Shown piece after piece: positions 10,301-17,557 of a stretch of 28,198 nt of DNA. The stretch is from a virus: the IMG/VR virus record IMGVR_UViG_3300017760_000060, positions 1 through 28,198 of that record; one strand, 5' to 3'. Both the position numbers and the translations under genes were made by a program. Positions within the stretch are counted from its first letter, which is position 1; each line of letters opens with the position of its first letter. The notes under the pieces were generated by a model. That model was not told the origin of the DNA and searched no databases. It saw only the letters and a program-made list of their open reading frames with translations.

Positions 10301-12669
10301 AGAAGAGCTTTACGTTCTTGAGTTCCAATATCATAGTCTACGTTAGGCTTGGCACCTGAACTAATCGCTACACGATCACCAGCACCATTTAAACTAACAT
10401 TCGCCCCTAACTTACTATCTAAAACTCCTCCTTCGATATCAGAACCACGCTGTGTCCAGTTTCCACTGATTAACTCATATACTTTTACTGTTCCAATATA
10501 ATTTGGATAGACTATGTTATCGACAAGTTGCTGTACTCCTTCTTTATGGGGAGCTCCAATAGCAAGAATATTTCCAGCAGAATTTAAACTAATGTCACTT
10601 CCTAAAAGATCACCATAAGCCTCGCCATCAATATCATCTCCAATTTGAACCCATGTATTTGCGTCAGGACCAATTCTTAGGCGATCACCAAGGCTAATTT
10701 CAGTAGCAGCGCTTAGTGTATAAGTTTGATAATATATTCCACTGCCTGCAGGAGACTCGAACGTGGCCGATACACTAACAATTTTAATTTCATCATCTGC
10801 ACCAAGTATAGGTAGTCCGGCTCCTGATATAACCATGCCAACCTCTGGTACAAAATTAGGGCTAGAAGGATCTTCCTCTAATATTACAGTTAACGACGTC
10901 GAGGGCGCAGTCTGAGTAATACCAACACTAGCATTACTTAATTCGTATACTCGTACACTTCCAGAATTCGTACCTCCACCACCATCATTATGAGCCGCTC
11001 CAATAGCAAGTATAAAACCATCTTCGCTCAGAGCATTTACACCGCTATGATCATAGATTGCCTCTCCGTAAATTGATTGACCAACTTGTAAATTATTTGG
11101 ACCGTTAAATGTATCTCCGTCAAACTGATAAAACTTTAAATCATCCTCTGTAAAAAGGGATAGCGATGGATCATTTTCATGGACAAACACTTGTTTATTG
11201 TTAAATGGTATAAGTGTTTGTTTCCACTTTCCATTATAGTTTCTACCTAAAGGAGATAAAAACGAATTCATATGATCGTATTCGGCACCTTCTAATGAAC
11301 TTAAACCAATAGAGGTTTCATCAATAAAATTAGAAAAAAGGTATGATTCTCCATCAGCATCAAGTTCAATTTTTATTTCATTCGTATCAACAAATGATCT
11401 ACCGATTTGACCTGTCGTCTTATTAAAAAATAACTCGTGAGAATGAAGATCTTCGTAATCCTTTGATAAAGAAAACAAAGGTTGAATCTCAGTATTTTCT
11501 TTATTAAATCTTGGAAATGAACGAATAATAAATGTGTGTTCTCCAGTATCGAGAGGAATAGCAGGATTCTCGCCGATGTCTCCAAAATCAATATATGAAC
11601 TAGTACCATTAAGTTTAACTAATTTATCAAATTCGTTAAAGGTAGCACCTTGACTAAAGTAACCTCTTAAAAGTTTATTCAGTCTAGTAGAATCCCATGT
11701 ATTATCATCTATATTTAATGATTTCTTTGAATCTAAATCGATCACTAAACCATTGATGGGCGGTGGTGTATCAAACAATATAGTTTCTTCAACACGAATA
11801 ATATTGCCTGCTCCTAATACTATATTATTATCATTTTTAATTTGGAATGGTGTCCAATTATATTCAGCCCCTAAATCTTCAAATGAAATAGATGCAGTAA
11901 GAGATCGAGTATATTCATCGCTTGCTTTTTCCCAACCACCGGAAGAAAGTTCAAATAATTTTTCTCTTGGATAAGAAACCTCTATAATTTCATCAAAGAA
12001 TAAGCGGAAAAATGTTGTAATACTTTCTTCTGAACCCTTAAGCGTATAGTACTGTATAATTTTTTTATACAGAGATACTCTATCCATTACATTCGAATCA
12101 GGAATATTTTTAGCGATCTCTCCCTGAATTCCATCTAAATATTTAGTTGATACTTTATCAATATCGTGTTCATCAATAATACGATTTGTCTCATATGTAG
12201 GAAGGCCAGTAGTATTAAGATGTTCGTAGTAATCTTTAATTAAAGTTATGAATCTTTCTGAACTTCCTCTTAGCTGACCAGGAATAAGCTCTTCTACGCG
12301 AAGAGATTCTGTATTTGCTGCATTATTATTAAACGGATCAAAGTCTCTTCCATTTGACGCGATTGCAATAACCGGTTGTGATTGTGCAGTCGAAATATTT
12401 GTATATGAAATTATAGTATTAGTAACATTATACGTTGCATACTCTTGATACATGTAATTACCATAATAACTTTCAGTAGGAGGATTTGTGACTGCGTGAT
12501 TTATAGAACCTTCCGGCATATAAAACACTTCATTGTCTAATCCAATGAATGTATGAACATGGTATGATCCGTCGATTAGTGACGGATTCGTATAAAGCGG
12601 ATAAAAATAACCAGTAAGTCCGGTAGTATTCCCACTATTGCTCTGACCTTGTAAATAATAAACTGACAT
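4363..12669 (-). CDS. gp7: Giant baseplate wedge protein gp7-like (2768 aa)
   Basis: Assignment to gp7 rests on position directly after gp6 and on conserved ends typical of marine T4-like gp7. The N-terminal part (about 130-250) has RFITLIKDYYEHLN and YTLKGSEESITTFFRLFFDE. The C-terminal part (about 2270 onward) has FWQKFSYNIRSGLKISDWE, HPAGLRFFASVML and HWYGPKFIQF. T4 gp7 has 1032 residues, so this one is about 2.7 times longer. The extra length includes lectin-like (LamG/concanavalin) stretches near 350-390, 1545-1720 and 1975-2133. It also includes a propeller-like array near 540-1245, with repeated motifs such as LNSAGNILAIGAPHKEG, LNTDGNVIAIGAPANDEGG and INGNGTRVIVGAPGGD (FG-GAP/beta-propeller type). 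gp7 is the wedge scaffold that links the peripheral baseplate to gp6. The inserted modules suggest an added surface-binding role, which is inference. No promoter or Shine-Dalgarno is visible in the 11-nt gap to gp6, so it is probably cotranscribed with gp25 and gp6. Confidence 0.82.
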   Translation of the reverse strand: MSVYYLQGQSNSGNTTGLTGYFYPLYTNPSLIDGSYHVHTFIGLDNEVFYMPEGSINHAVTNPPTESYYGNYMYQEYATYNVTNTIISYTNISTAQSQPVIAIASNGRDFDPFNNNAANTESLRVEELIPGQLRGSSERFITLIKDYYEHLNTTGLPTYETNRIIDEHDIDKVSTKYLDGIQGEIAKNIPDSNVMDRVSLYKKIIQYYTLKGSEESITTFFRLFFDEIIEVSYPREKLFELSSGGWEKASDEYTRSLTASISFEDLGAEYNWTPFQIKNDNNIVLGAGNIIRVEETILFDTPPPINGLVIDLDSKKSLNIDDNTWDSTRLNKLLRGYFSQGATFNEFDKLVKLNGTSSYIDFGDIGENPAIPLDTGEHTFIIRSFPRFNKENTEIQPLFSLSKDYEDLHSHELFFNKTTGQIGRSFVDTNEIKIELDADGESYLFSNFIDETSIGLSSLEGAEYDHMNSFLSPLGRNYNGKWKQTLIPFNNKQVFVHENDPSLSLFTEDDLKFYQFDGDTFNGPNNLQVGQSIYGEAIYDHSGVNALSEDGFILAIGAAHNDGGGGTNSGSVRVYELSNASVGITQTAPSTSLTVILEEDPSSPNFVPEVGMVISGAGLPILGADDEIKIVSVSATFESPAGSGIYYQTYTLSAATEISLGDRLRIGPDANTWVQIGDDIDGEAYGDLLGSDISLNSAGNILAIGAPHKEGVQQLVDNIVYPNYIGTVKVYELISGNWTQRGSDIEGGVLDSKLGANVSLNGAGDRVAISSGAKPNVDYDIGTQERKALLLEDFNGFGGVYGHSHSAVTSFVFDNRTYTKTLTSTTPQGFGQYSWLNDDDLGHEIIVEGDTGESGTPAFSAWVNYETELITSGSNSGSYRNVQTHEFSRVTDGDGNTLPAYPWINIDGTLNSDISELSPNPVPTLVANGTSVTITAGAENEFNTSATHVYVSGASHQYDGLFEISSITSTAISYLRSGPTLTSNSYSLETGINPQFGEIDGAKHIGLRIPDRIANETFVLEYDGSAWNKIGAQGISILGSDPLAGNTVRLSDDGRTLLIGTHKIDDFGVSVMLVRAYYNEENTDVWNQLGDDLTFISAYDKNQVPLSLSNDGTKFAVGILGQLGGLDPDLSFKGQVKIYSLNSIGKWAEFGQTLEGENIGDMFGASVHLNTDGNVIAIGAPANDEGGRESGKVTAFAYSTSLRDWIKVGSDISGFNALDYAGSNVSINGNGTRVIVGAPGGDTGSANSNHGRVEAFQIALDSTISTFIHSQKNALNSGQSRFTIKSEDKVVYYSEWMSNADFATAEPFDIGIIWYKENKPGDKSLPVLPHCDHIKRSSSHLFTLHNRGYMSIFYKHGGTYTPWQDITIGDTTLYDEERLWNILDYAINGDYLILLDRPVNGASRLVIFKVDEYNRYNFYQTLSLNLPSTHLGSADFAHIKSNHSQIVVGTHTFNNVDIAQVIQVYNIGEDGRWSSEDYLNLPPVYSRNISSDLEFNINQNANNGEWLSTDKRCKFVSSSITKNPLSDTGIILKSPSTFIGDGLGFSPSNKFSLSLRFNAENLISDTNILKIGNITLRVVNNLLTQKRELQLSYQETGKTPWSVSLDKSNDDIILDENPLEIFSDEYFNSEILQEEWNNLTIEFTEDAANLISGLRYSLNGFKRSKSLEIITDRFDASSYSRHGITSQSSLTLYGNVAFSHLSLYNKGLNHTEFEAIERKLSSNYTQSITTGINSLLDGGKFELSESGTIIVKVTDCGINIWEKVSATSWENYYNTIESVTSVGSDIINESDNYITHNGSRLYSYKFFGDELLIVNGGLNNAKEFVNQYNFSDVYNKSQHNSVPKLYYIRSQFTASRSSWKLNSVFSPTEQFIQTNEEQFKVGLNYGVNIAVDNDNDMFAVSLEPDSVNKILNGPNSEFFTTANSTNVKYDIWKKISDNTIRSIPYIKPDEGFDVVSSYGGRLDSSGVLKIVDRPPSYSAAFAFPSIIYSTTTEKPIIEYNYDQEGNPIGFYKSINEYILDFVISTPSAEAVYADSGSPIKTASVNRFNTIVVKGKADRYNGYVDIAVSNDSEEELVFERIIEGNTIRHLTISPEANFIIGRNGSGYYNGDISHIQYYTEDLNIYSAERARTYFENNVKKFYKIVFDKIEGATAGATKITSMPDAAKNFTLDNLDGHAFNSFLIFDAPEMRYPEDENDKQNTAIRLTVDYGNGNIDREEVYWGDGRTDTIINKAQTSHQYTLDYVGKYYNKKGRASSVNRIQDSIFWQKFSYNIRSGLKISDWESTFLNLVHPAGLRFFASVMLLVIRDNHWYGPKFIQFNPVTRENDNLLKVEDKFLSPFRTTQPLEDMRWLESLTSQSETGGYHMPMFQPGWLQGDIRVREFIFEAGLWTKLARSVPGNNLASKYTYSYFEDGLDTGDIEFRIQSYTGAAFEVGDVIVQGIAEVDVDDPNSPQRLLPQKRGIISTIAADGNEFTGIIKAIGGFTSIEDGTIESVDSPSKTATIIAVKVKRKDETISVFGTEEQDAAYLLQDRSTEDVNSEMFMRAVLTTFKYVIPSLVPQKEFSKRDYEQNLKFKDIDDISSYLPITIKDALDNSDVFMNVGSLIRKRNQLDTEANEGIFLERDSSPFIEGDAGLLIDDLVDNWWNDPTRDDDISAPVQLNVASYTGPQIQHGDTVYQDIVDNDGNNLIIEGLVVGTLNSKNSILVGWRNAINTSASPDLTLPSTPELDQLFRDGTIYTIQGQYDSPMPTSPVGIAKITEATITINT

Positions 12670-12680
12670 AATTTTTAATT

Positions 12681-14645
12681 CTAATAACTAGAATTATTAG
12701 ATGGTGGGTTATTGCTAGCTGGTGCTGTGTAAGTGCTACCACCGCTTGAAGATGCGCTGCTGCTTGAACTACTACTTGTACTTTGAGGTGCCGAATTGTC
12801 GGGACGCTGCCTTGCGAAAGGAGTATAGTCATTGACACCTGAAGAACCAGCAACTGCGATCGTATCAACTTGTGGGGTAATAGTTGTTCTTCCGATATCG
12901 ATTGAAAGAAGTTTATTTCTTTTTGATACTATATCATTTGAAGCTGGAGTAACAAATATTTTTAAAGTTTCGGTTTTATTAATTGGTAAACTGTCAATTG
13001 ATAGTACACCAGTATCGGTGTTAAGTGTTCCTACATTGTTAAATACAATTCTCTTAATTTTGTCTGCTCCAGTTGTGTATGCATATATACGTCGTTCGTT
13101 ATTAGAACCAATTATAGGTGCATCTTCTAAGCTAAGAGATACCGCATTATATGTCCACGCATCTGAATAAAGTGTTGGTTCTTCTTGACCAGGATCACAG
13201 AATAAACCCATTTGAAAATCAACAGGAGTAGATGTTAGTCTACCGTATTCAAGCTGCACTTCTTTATACACATAAACTCGAATAAACGAATTTATAATTG
13301 CAACATCTAAATCATCTATTAATCCAAGTAACTGAGAATAGCGAAATACTCCATCAAACTTTTGTAAATAATTTACATTGAAATCAGCCAATAATTCTTC
13401 TACAAGGGTAGAAAGTTGACCTGTTGATAGCGATGTTCGGTTTGAATCGTATTTAAATAAAACATCTAGATAAATATATGTGAAATCTGGATCAATGAGA
13501 ACAGGTTCAATACCAATAACTCGTTTCGACTCAAGTTCTTTGAGTAAATATACTTTATCTAAATCAGACAAAGCTTGTGCATCATACGGCTTAACTGATG
13601 CGTATACTTTACCATACTGAGGAGGATCATTATCTTCTCCACCCCATACTGATACTGTTTCGATGTTATTTAAAATCTGATTAATTAGCGTTTTATAATC
13701 TCCTGAAGTAACAGCTCTATTTTGAGTTATAAACGATAGCGGTGCATTTTGTCGAATACTTTCAATGTTTTCTTTTTCACTTCCATTAGTTGCTCCGGAT
13801 AAAGTGACAATAGTTGGTTCAGCTGAACCTGGGCTTTTCCATTCAAATACATTAGCTCCATTACCTTTACTTCCTTGAGTACTTAAATATTTAATTTTAA
13901 TTACATTAAGAGATGCAGGTTTTTTACCAAAGATATTATCTCCAAATTGAATTTGATAGTTGCCGTTATAATTTTCATTAATGAAATATGCAGCAGTCGA
14001 TGGACCAACATTCGAAAGACTTTCAAATAAAGAATATGTCTCAACAGCTGTAGAATATTGATTGTCAAATACATCAACTATTATATGATTTAAATCAATA
14101 TTAGTATCCTCGATAATATATTTCTGTTCGACATTACCAGACTCAACAACAAAGGAGATTTCTTTCATTTTCCCTTGATATATGTCAACACTATCAAAAA
14201 CATATTGTCCAGTAAGTTCATCGAGAACCGCAGTATAATCATCTACTGTTATAAATGTGTATTTTACATTATCGACCGAACAGCTAAGCGTTTGTCCCTT
14301 ATAAAGTGTATATGTTGAAAGATTGCGATTAACAGTTCCGTCAAATGTTAAAGAAATATTTGCCATTGCTGCTGACCTACTTCGTGGAGTATATCCTAAA
14401 AGCTTTGCTCGTGAAACAACATTTGCTCTAATTTGAGCAGAATCAATGAATGATTCGTTCATTGCGTTATGCGCTACCACTGCATTATAATGCGTGTTAT
14501 ATGCAAGTATGTCTAAAAGCTGGTTAAGACCAGAACCTTCAAAATCCCAATCTTTATAATGACCGCTCGGATCATTTTTAAAATAGTTTTTAAGATTTTC
14601 TTTGATTTGATCAAAGTCTAGTTCTGTAACATTAAGTTGTTTCAT
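12681..14645 (-). CDS. gp6: Baseplate wedge protein gp6 (654 aa)
   Basis: The length is close to T4 gp6 (660 aa). The N-terminus has the characteristic family block: FDQIKENLKNYF, then LLDILAYNTHYNA, ESFIDSAQIRANV and LLGYTPRS within the first 90 residues. A baseplate-J-like core follows. The last 35 residues are a Ser/Pro/Asn-rich low-complexity tail (a run of SSSSSSS near 630), absent from T4 gp6 as far as I recall and probably disordered. gp6 forms the dimeric ring that holds the inner baseplate wedges together. Its ATG overlaps the gp25 stop codon by one base (TAATG at 14647-14643), which indicates translational coupling. Confidence 0.92.
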   Translation of the reverse strand: MKQLNVTELDFDQIKENLKNYFKNDPSGHYKDWDFEGSGLNQLLDILAYNTHYNAVVAHNAMNESFIDSAQIRANVVSRAKLLGYTPRSRSAAMANISLTFDGTVNRNLSTYTLYKGQTLSCSVDNVKYTFITVDDYTAVLDELTGQYVFDSVDIYQGKMKEISFVVESGNVEQKYIIEDTNIDLNHIIVDVFDNQYSTAVETYSLFESLSNVGPSTAAYFINENYNGNYQIQFGDNIFGKKPASLNVIKIKYLSTQGSKGNGANVFEWKSPGSAEPTIVTLSGATNGSEKENIESIRQNAPLSFITQNRAVTSGDYKTLINQILNNIETVSVWGGEDNDPPQYGKVYASVKPYDAQALSDLDKVYLLKELESKRVIGIEPVLIDPDFTYIYLDVLFKYDSNRTSLSTGQLSTLVEELLADFNVNYLQKFDGVFRYSQLLGLIDDLDVAIINSFIRVYVYKEVQLEYGRLTSTPVDFQMGLFCDPGQEEPTLYSDAWTYNAVSLSLEDAPIIGSNNERRIYAYTTGADKIKRIVFNNVGTLNTDTGVLSIDSLPINKTETLKIFVTPASNDIVSKRNKLLSIDIGRTTITPQVDTIAVAGSSGVNDYTPFARQRPDNSAPQSTSSSSSSSASSSGGSTYTAPASNNPPSNNSSY

Positions 14646-15076
14646 TATCGTAAGCGTTGTAAGTAAAAATTAATTTCTTCTCTTTGTTGGGATGATATAA
14701 TATTAAAGCCGATTGTTACTTCATATGAGTTTCTTTCTGAGTTATCTATTACTTCAACAGTGTGTCCCTGTGTACGTGGCTCATATGCTTTTAAAACATA
14801 TAATATTTCTTCTTTAATAGCATTTGAAGTAAAGGTATCTGCTGGTTCAAATAGTAATGCTGTTACATTTGAACCAATCTCAGGATGAAATGGTCGTTCG
14901 TCAAAGTTGGTTAGAATTAGATTCTTGACTGCGTGTTTAACTGCGTCTAAATCCCTTATTGATGGTATATCTTTTGTATTGGGATGTCTATCAGTAAAAA
15001 ACAATGGAATGTCACTATAAAGGTTTTTACGTGCAACCTTTTCGCTTTGACTTAAATCTGATAATCTATTTGACAT
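14645..15076 (-). CDS. gp25: Baseplate wedge protein gp25 (143 aa)
   Basis: The size fits the gp25/gpW family (T4 gp25 is 132 aa). Family features include DLDAVKHAVKNLILTNFDE followed by RPFHPEIGSNV and LLFEPAD around residues 43-80, then a beta hairpin region ending in NFYLQRLR. gp25 sits in the inner wedge with gp6 and gp53 and seeds sheath polymerisation. It was once called a lysozyme in T4 but has no known catalytic site. The start is fixed by a late promoter octamer 6 nt upstream. The gene is the first in a gp25-gp6-gp7 unit. Confidence 0.9.
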   Translation of the reverse strand: MSNRLSDLSQSEKVARKNLYSDIPLFFTDRHPNTKDIPSIRDLDAVKHAVKNLILTNFDERPFHPEIGSNVTALLFEPADTFTSNAIKEEILYVLKAYEPRTQGHTVEVIDNSERNSYEVTIGFNIISSQQREEINFYLQRLR

Positions 15077-15082
15077 ATAATC

Positions 15083-15090
15083 TATTTATA
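15083..15090 (-). promoter_or_regulatory. Late promoter octamer before gp25
   Basis: A perfect TATAAATA begins directly after the stop codon of the upstream gene (TAA at 15093-15091) and is followed by GATTAT and the gp25 ATG. Confidence 0.7.
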
Positions 15091-16299
15091 TTATACGATG
15101 GCTCCTTTATACTTATTTAGTTCAGCAATCACACTCTTATTCGAAGCAAATCCTTGTATATATCCCTGTACTTCAGATTCAGATTTTTGTTTAACCGTAA
15201 CTAACTTACCACCTTTTACAACGTATTCTTTCCATTCTACTTTCCCGTTATCTCCTGATGACAAATCATCGGGATTAAAATCCAATTTTGTACTTAATGT
15301 ATTAATCTTAGAGAATTTTTTTGCTACTGCATTCGCCTTACTAGCTTTGTTTTGTTCAACAAAATATTTTTCTATTGCTTTTTTATCGCTTGCTGTTGCA
15401 TTTCCTGAGTTAAAGAATGTTGTTATATCAAGCGATTCAGCGCTTGCTTTATTAAATGCACTCTTTATTTCAGGACTTTTTCTCATTTTTGAAGCTGATT
15501 TAGCAGCTTCAATCTTATCCTTTTTCTGAGCATCTTCAATCGGTTTAAGAGTGTTATCTTTAAATTCAGTGAACTTACTGAATATCTCTTTTCTTGGCAT
15601 TGCACTAGTACCTGAACTGGGTAAAGTTTCATTTGATACAACAGTAGGTACAAGGTTCTTTACCTTTTCTGGTATTGCCACCGCAGTAGTTATTGCTGCA
15701 CCTTTATCTTTTACTCCGCTGATTTTACCGTTAACTATTGAAGTAGCATCAATATTTGGTACATCTTTACAGAAATCAAAACCAGCGGCACCTGCTAAAC
15801 CAGCAGCATCTGTTGGTAAACCAGCGGCACTTGCTAAATCAGTAACATCTGCACCGCCTGCCAATGCAACGGCGGCTCCAACTGCCAATGCAGCACCTCC
15901 TCCTAATCCTGCAGCACTTGCTAAACCAGCAGCATCTGTTGGTAAACCAGCGGCACCTGCTAAATCAGCAATTCCACCTCCACCTGCTATAGATCCTGCT
16001 AAACCAGCAATATCTACATCAGGAAGAGCATCACCCCATTTACTTTGAATAGCTGCGACAGCTACTGCTAACGCTACACCCTTTTTACCCTTTAGTCCAT
16101 TAAGTTCGTTCTTAAAGTTTGGTACTTCAGGTACCGAAGGTATCATTGCGTCAAGCTTAGCTTTCATTGCACCAGCTTGAGCTGTTATAGCTCCCATTCC
16201 TCCTGCTGAAACACCGACAAGTAAAGCCGCGAGTGCCAATTTCTCGGCATCGAGTTCATCGAGAAGCGGGTTACTTGCACATGGTATTTTAATCGACAT
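15091..16299 (-). CDS. Ala/Gly-rich protein of unknown function between spike and gp25 (402 aa)
   Basis: I do not recognise the family. Residues 1-175 are unusually rich in Ala, Gly, Leu and Val. They contain hydrophobic stretches (LALAALLVGVSAGGMG at about 21-36; ALAVGAAVALAGGA at about 137-150) and an internal duplication in which GLPTDAAGLA occurs at residue 118 and again at 160. Residues about 180-402 are charged and look like an ordinary soluble, partly helical domain ending in KYKGAIV. The gene starts one base after the gp5 stop (16303-16301), with no promoter between them, so it is cotranscribed with the spike gene. The position suggests a virion-associated hub or spike component, possibly one that touches membrane on ejection, but this is inference from hydrophobicity and neighbours only. 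Confidence 0.7.
   Translation of the reverse strand: MSIKIPCASNPLLDELDAEKLALAALLVGVSAGGMGAITAQAGAMKAKLDAMIPSVPEVPNFKNELNGLKGKKGVALAVAVAAIQSKWGDALPDVDIAGLAGSIAGGGGIADLAGAAGLPTDAAGLASAAGLGGGAALAVGAAVALAGGADVTDLASAAGLPTDAAGLAGAAGFDFCKDVPNIDATSIVNGKISGVKDKGAAITTAVAIPEKVKNLVPTVVSNETLPSSGTSAMPRKEIFSKFTEFKDNTLKPIEDAQKKDKIEAAKSASKMRKSPEIKSAFNKASAESLDITTFFNSGNATASDKKAIEKYFVEQNKASKANAVAKKFSKINTLSTKLDFNPDDLSSGDNGKVEWKEYVVKGGKLVTVKQKSESEVQGYIQGFASNKSVIAELNKYKGAIV
15794..15968 (-). repeat. Two-copy 49-bp direct repeat inside the Ala/Gly-rich gene
   Basis: A 49-bp segment at about 15794-15842 recurs at about 15920-15968 with very few differences, 126 bp (42 codons) apart and in frame. It encodes the duplicated GLPTDAAGLA block and looks like a recent tandem duplication of a coding module. 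Confidence 0.75.
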
Positions 16300-16300
16300 A

Positions 16301-17545
16301 TTAATTTAGTAAAATGTTGGCGCCGTTAGCAACGATGTTTGCTACTGCATCGATATCCATATCTGCGCTTGTATCAAGTTTCATGGTTGAAGTTGACGCA
16401 CATGTAAACTTTTGACCTACACCTATTTCGTGATTAGCTACTGTTACCATTTTAGTCGATGCTAAATTTGTAGTTGTATGATCCAAACTAGTTGTTTGAC
16501 TAAATTCACCAGTAATATTTGTAGTAGAATTTAAAATGACATCTCGTATTTCGTTGCCTCCAATTCGAGTAGTGTAATTCTTTGCTACATTACAACTGTA
16601 TTCTTCGTCTATTTCAAGTAGTTTATTAAGACCGACTTTCTCAATTGAATTACCTTTGATATATTCTGTTTTATCACCCTCGACTTCCAGATGATAGTTA
16701 CCTTTGACAAGAGTTTTTATATCACCGTTAATTGTCATATTTACGTTACCTTTCACATATACATTTTTATCTTGAAAGGTAACCTCAAATTCATTTCCGA
16801 CTACAGTTACAGTCTTATCTCCATTTGCAACAACCTCTTCGTAAGTACCTGAGGTGTGGTATGTTGAAATACGTTCAGCATTGGGTGTATCATCGTGTTC
16901 TATAATGTGACCAGACTCAGTTTCAATAGTATGATTCTTAGGATATGCTGGTCCAATAATCTCTTCGAGTTTGTGATTCTCCCAAGTCAATCTTTCATAA
17001 TATGAATCAGCTTTATCGGGAGATACACTTGGTACTCTTGGAGGAGTTGCAGTTTCAATTTCTGTTTGCCTATTATCTTCTTTCGAAATATATGGTTGAG
17101 CCAAAATATATGCATCTCTTGCTGGTCTTGGTGTATCAACTTCATTTTCATCAACAAAATTGCTCCTAGGATAAATTCCGTTTGGATCATTATATCCCAT
17201 AGAAGGGTCAGATTTTTTAGAAAACATAGATGGAATAGATCCCATAATAACAGGATCTTGAGTATTAATTCCGTCTCGAAAGAAACCAATAACCCACGTT
17301 CCGCACAATAAGCCAGTAGCAGATTGACCTATACCTGTCATTGATGCTGATGTGACAGGCAACATAGTCATTGCCCAAGGTAAATCTTCAGTAGGTATAC
17401 CTTTTTCTGGTGACTTATCAGCATTGTGATATCCGTAACATCTTACGCGATATCTACCCATTTCCATTGGATCATCAATGTCTTCAATCACACCGGTGAA
17501 CCATGCAAATCCACCACCATTATTAATAAAATTTTCAGGGTTCAT
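16301..17545 (-). CDS. gp5: Baseplate hub / spike protein gp5-like, lysozyme domain absent (414 aa)
   Basis: The N-terminal domain (about 13-115) is an OB fold of the gp5 type: FAWFTGVIEDIDDPMEMGRY, then VRCYGYHN, GTWVIGFFRDG and PVIMGSIP. After a linker, residues from about 230 to 414 form a repetitive beta-helix (VTVVGNEFEV, VYVKGNVNMTINGDI, LVKGNYHLEVEGDK), the triple-stranded needle that caps the tail tube. T4 gp5 has 575 residues and carries a T4-lysozyme-type domain between these two parts. No such domain or its catalytic pattern is present here. This architecture is known from marine T4-like phages. The late promoter overlaps the upstream gene's stop codon and lies 4 nt before this ATG. 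Confidence 0.88.
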   Translation of the reverse strand: MNPENFINNGGGFAWFTGVIEDIDDPMEMGRYRVRCYGYHNADKSPEKGIPTEDLPWAMTMLPVTSASMTGIGQSATGLLCGTWVIGFFRDGINTQDPVIMGSIPSMFSKKSDPSMGYNDPNGIYPRSNFVDENEVDTPRPARDAYILAQPYISKEDNRQTEIETATPPRVPSVSPDKADSYYERLTWENHKLEEIIGPAYPKNHTIETESGHIIEHDDTPNAERISTYHTSGTYEEVVANGDKTVTVVGNEFEVTFQDKNVYVKGNVNMTINGDIKTLVKGNYHLEVEGDKTEYIKGNSIEKVGLNKLLEIDEEYSCNVAKNYTTRIGGNEIRDVILNSTTNITGEFSQTTSLDHTTTNLASTKMVTVANHEIGVGQKFTCASTSTMKLDTSADMDIDAVANIVANGANILLN

Positions 17546-17549
17546 GATC

Positions 17550-17557
17550 TATTTATA
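17550..17557 (-). promoter_or_regulatory. Late promoter octamer before gp5
   Basis: A perfect TATAAATA contains the TAA stop codon of the upstream hub gene (17555-17553). The spacer to the gp5 ATG is only 4 nt (GATC). Confidence 0.7.

Noticed and set aside
15551-16048. 165-codon plus-strand frame opposite the Ala/Gly-rich gene, Ala/Pro-rich
   Set aside because: The Ala/Pro repeats mirror the Ala/Gly repeats of the minus-strand gene. It has no promoter, and the minus-strand gene fits the operon with one-base spacing.
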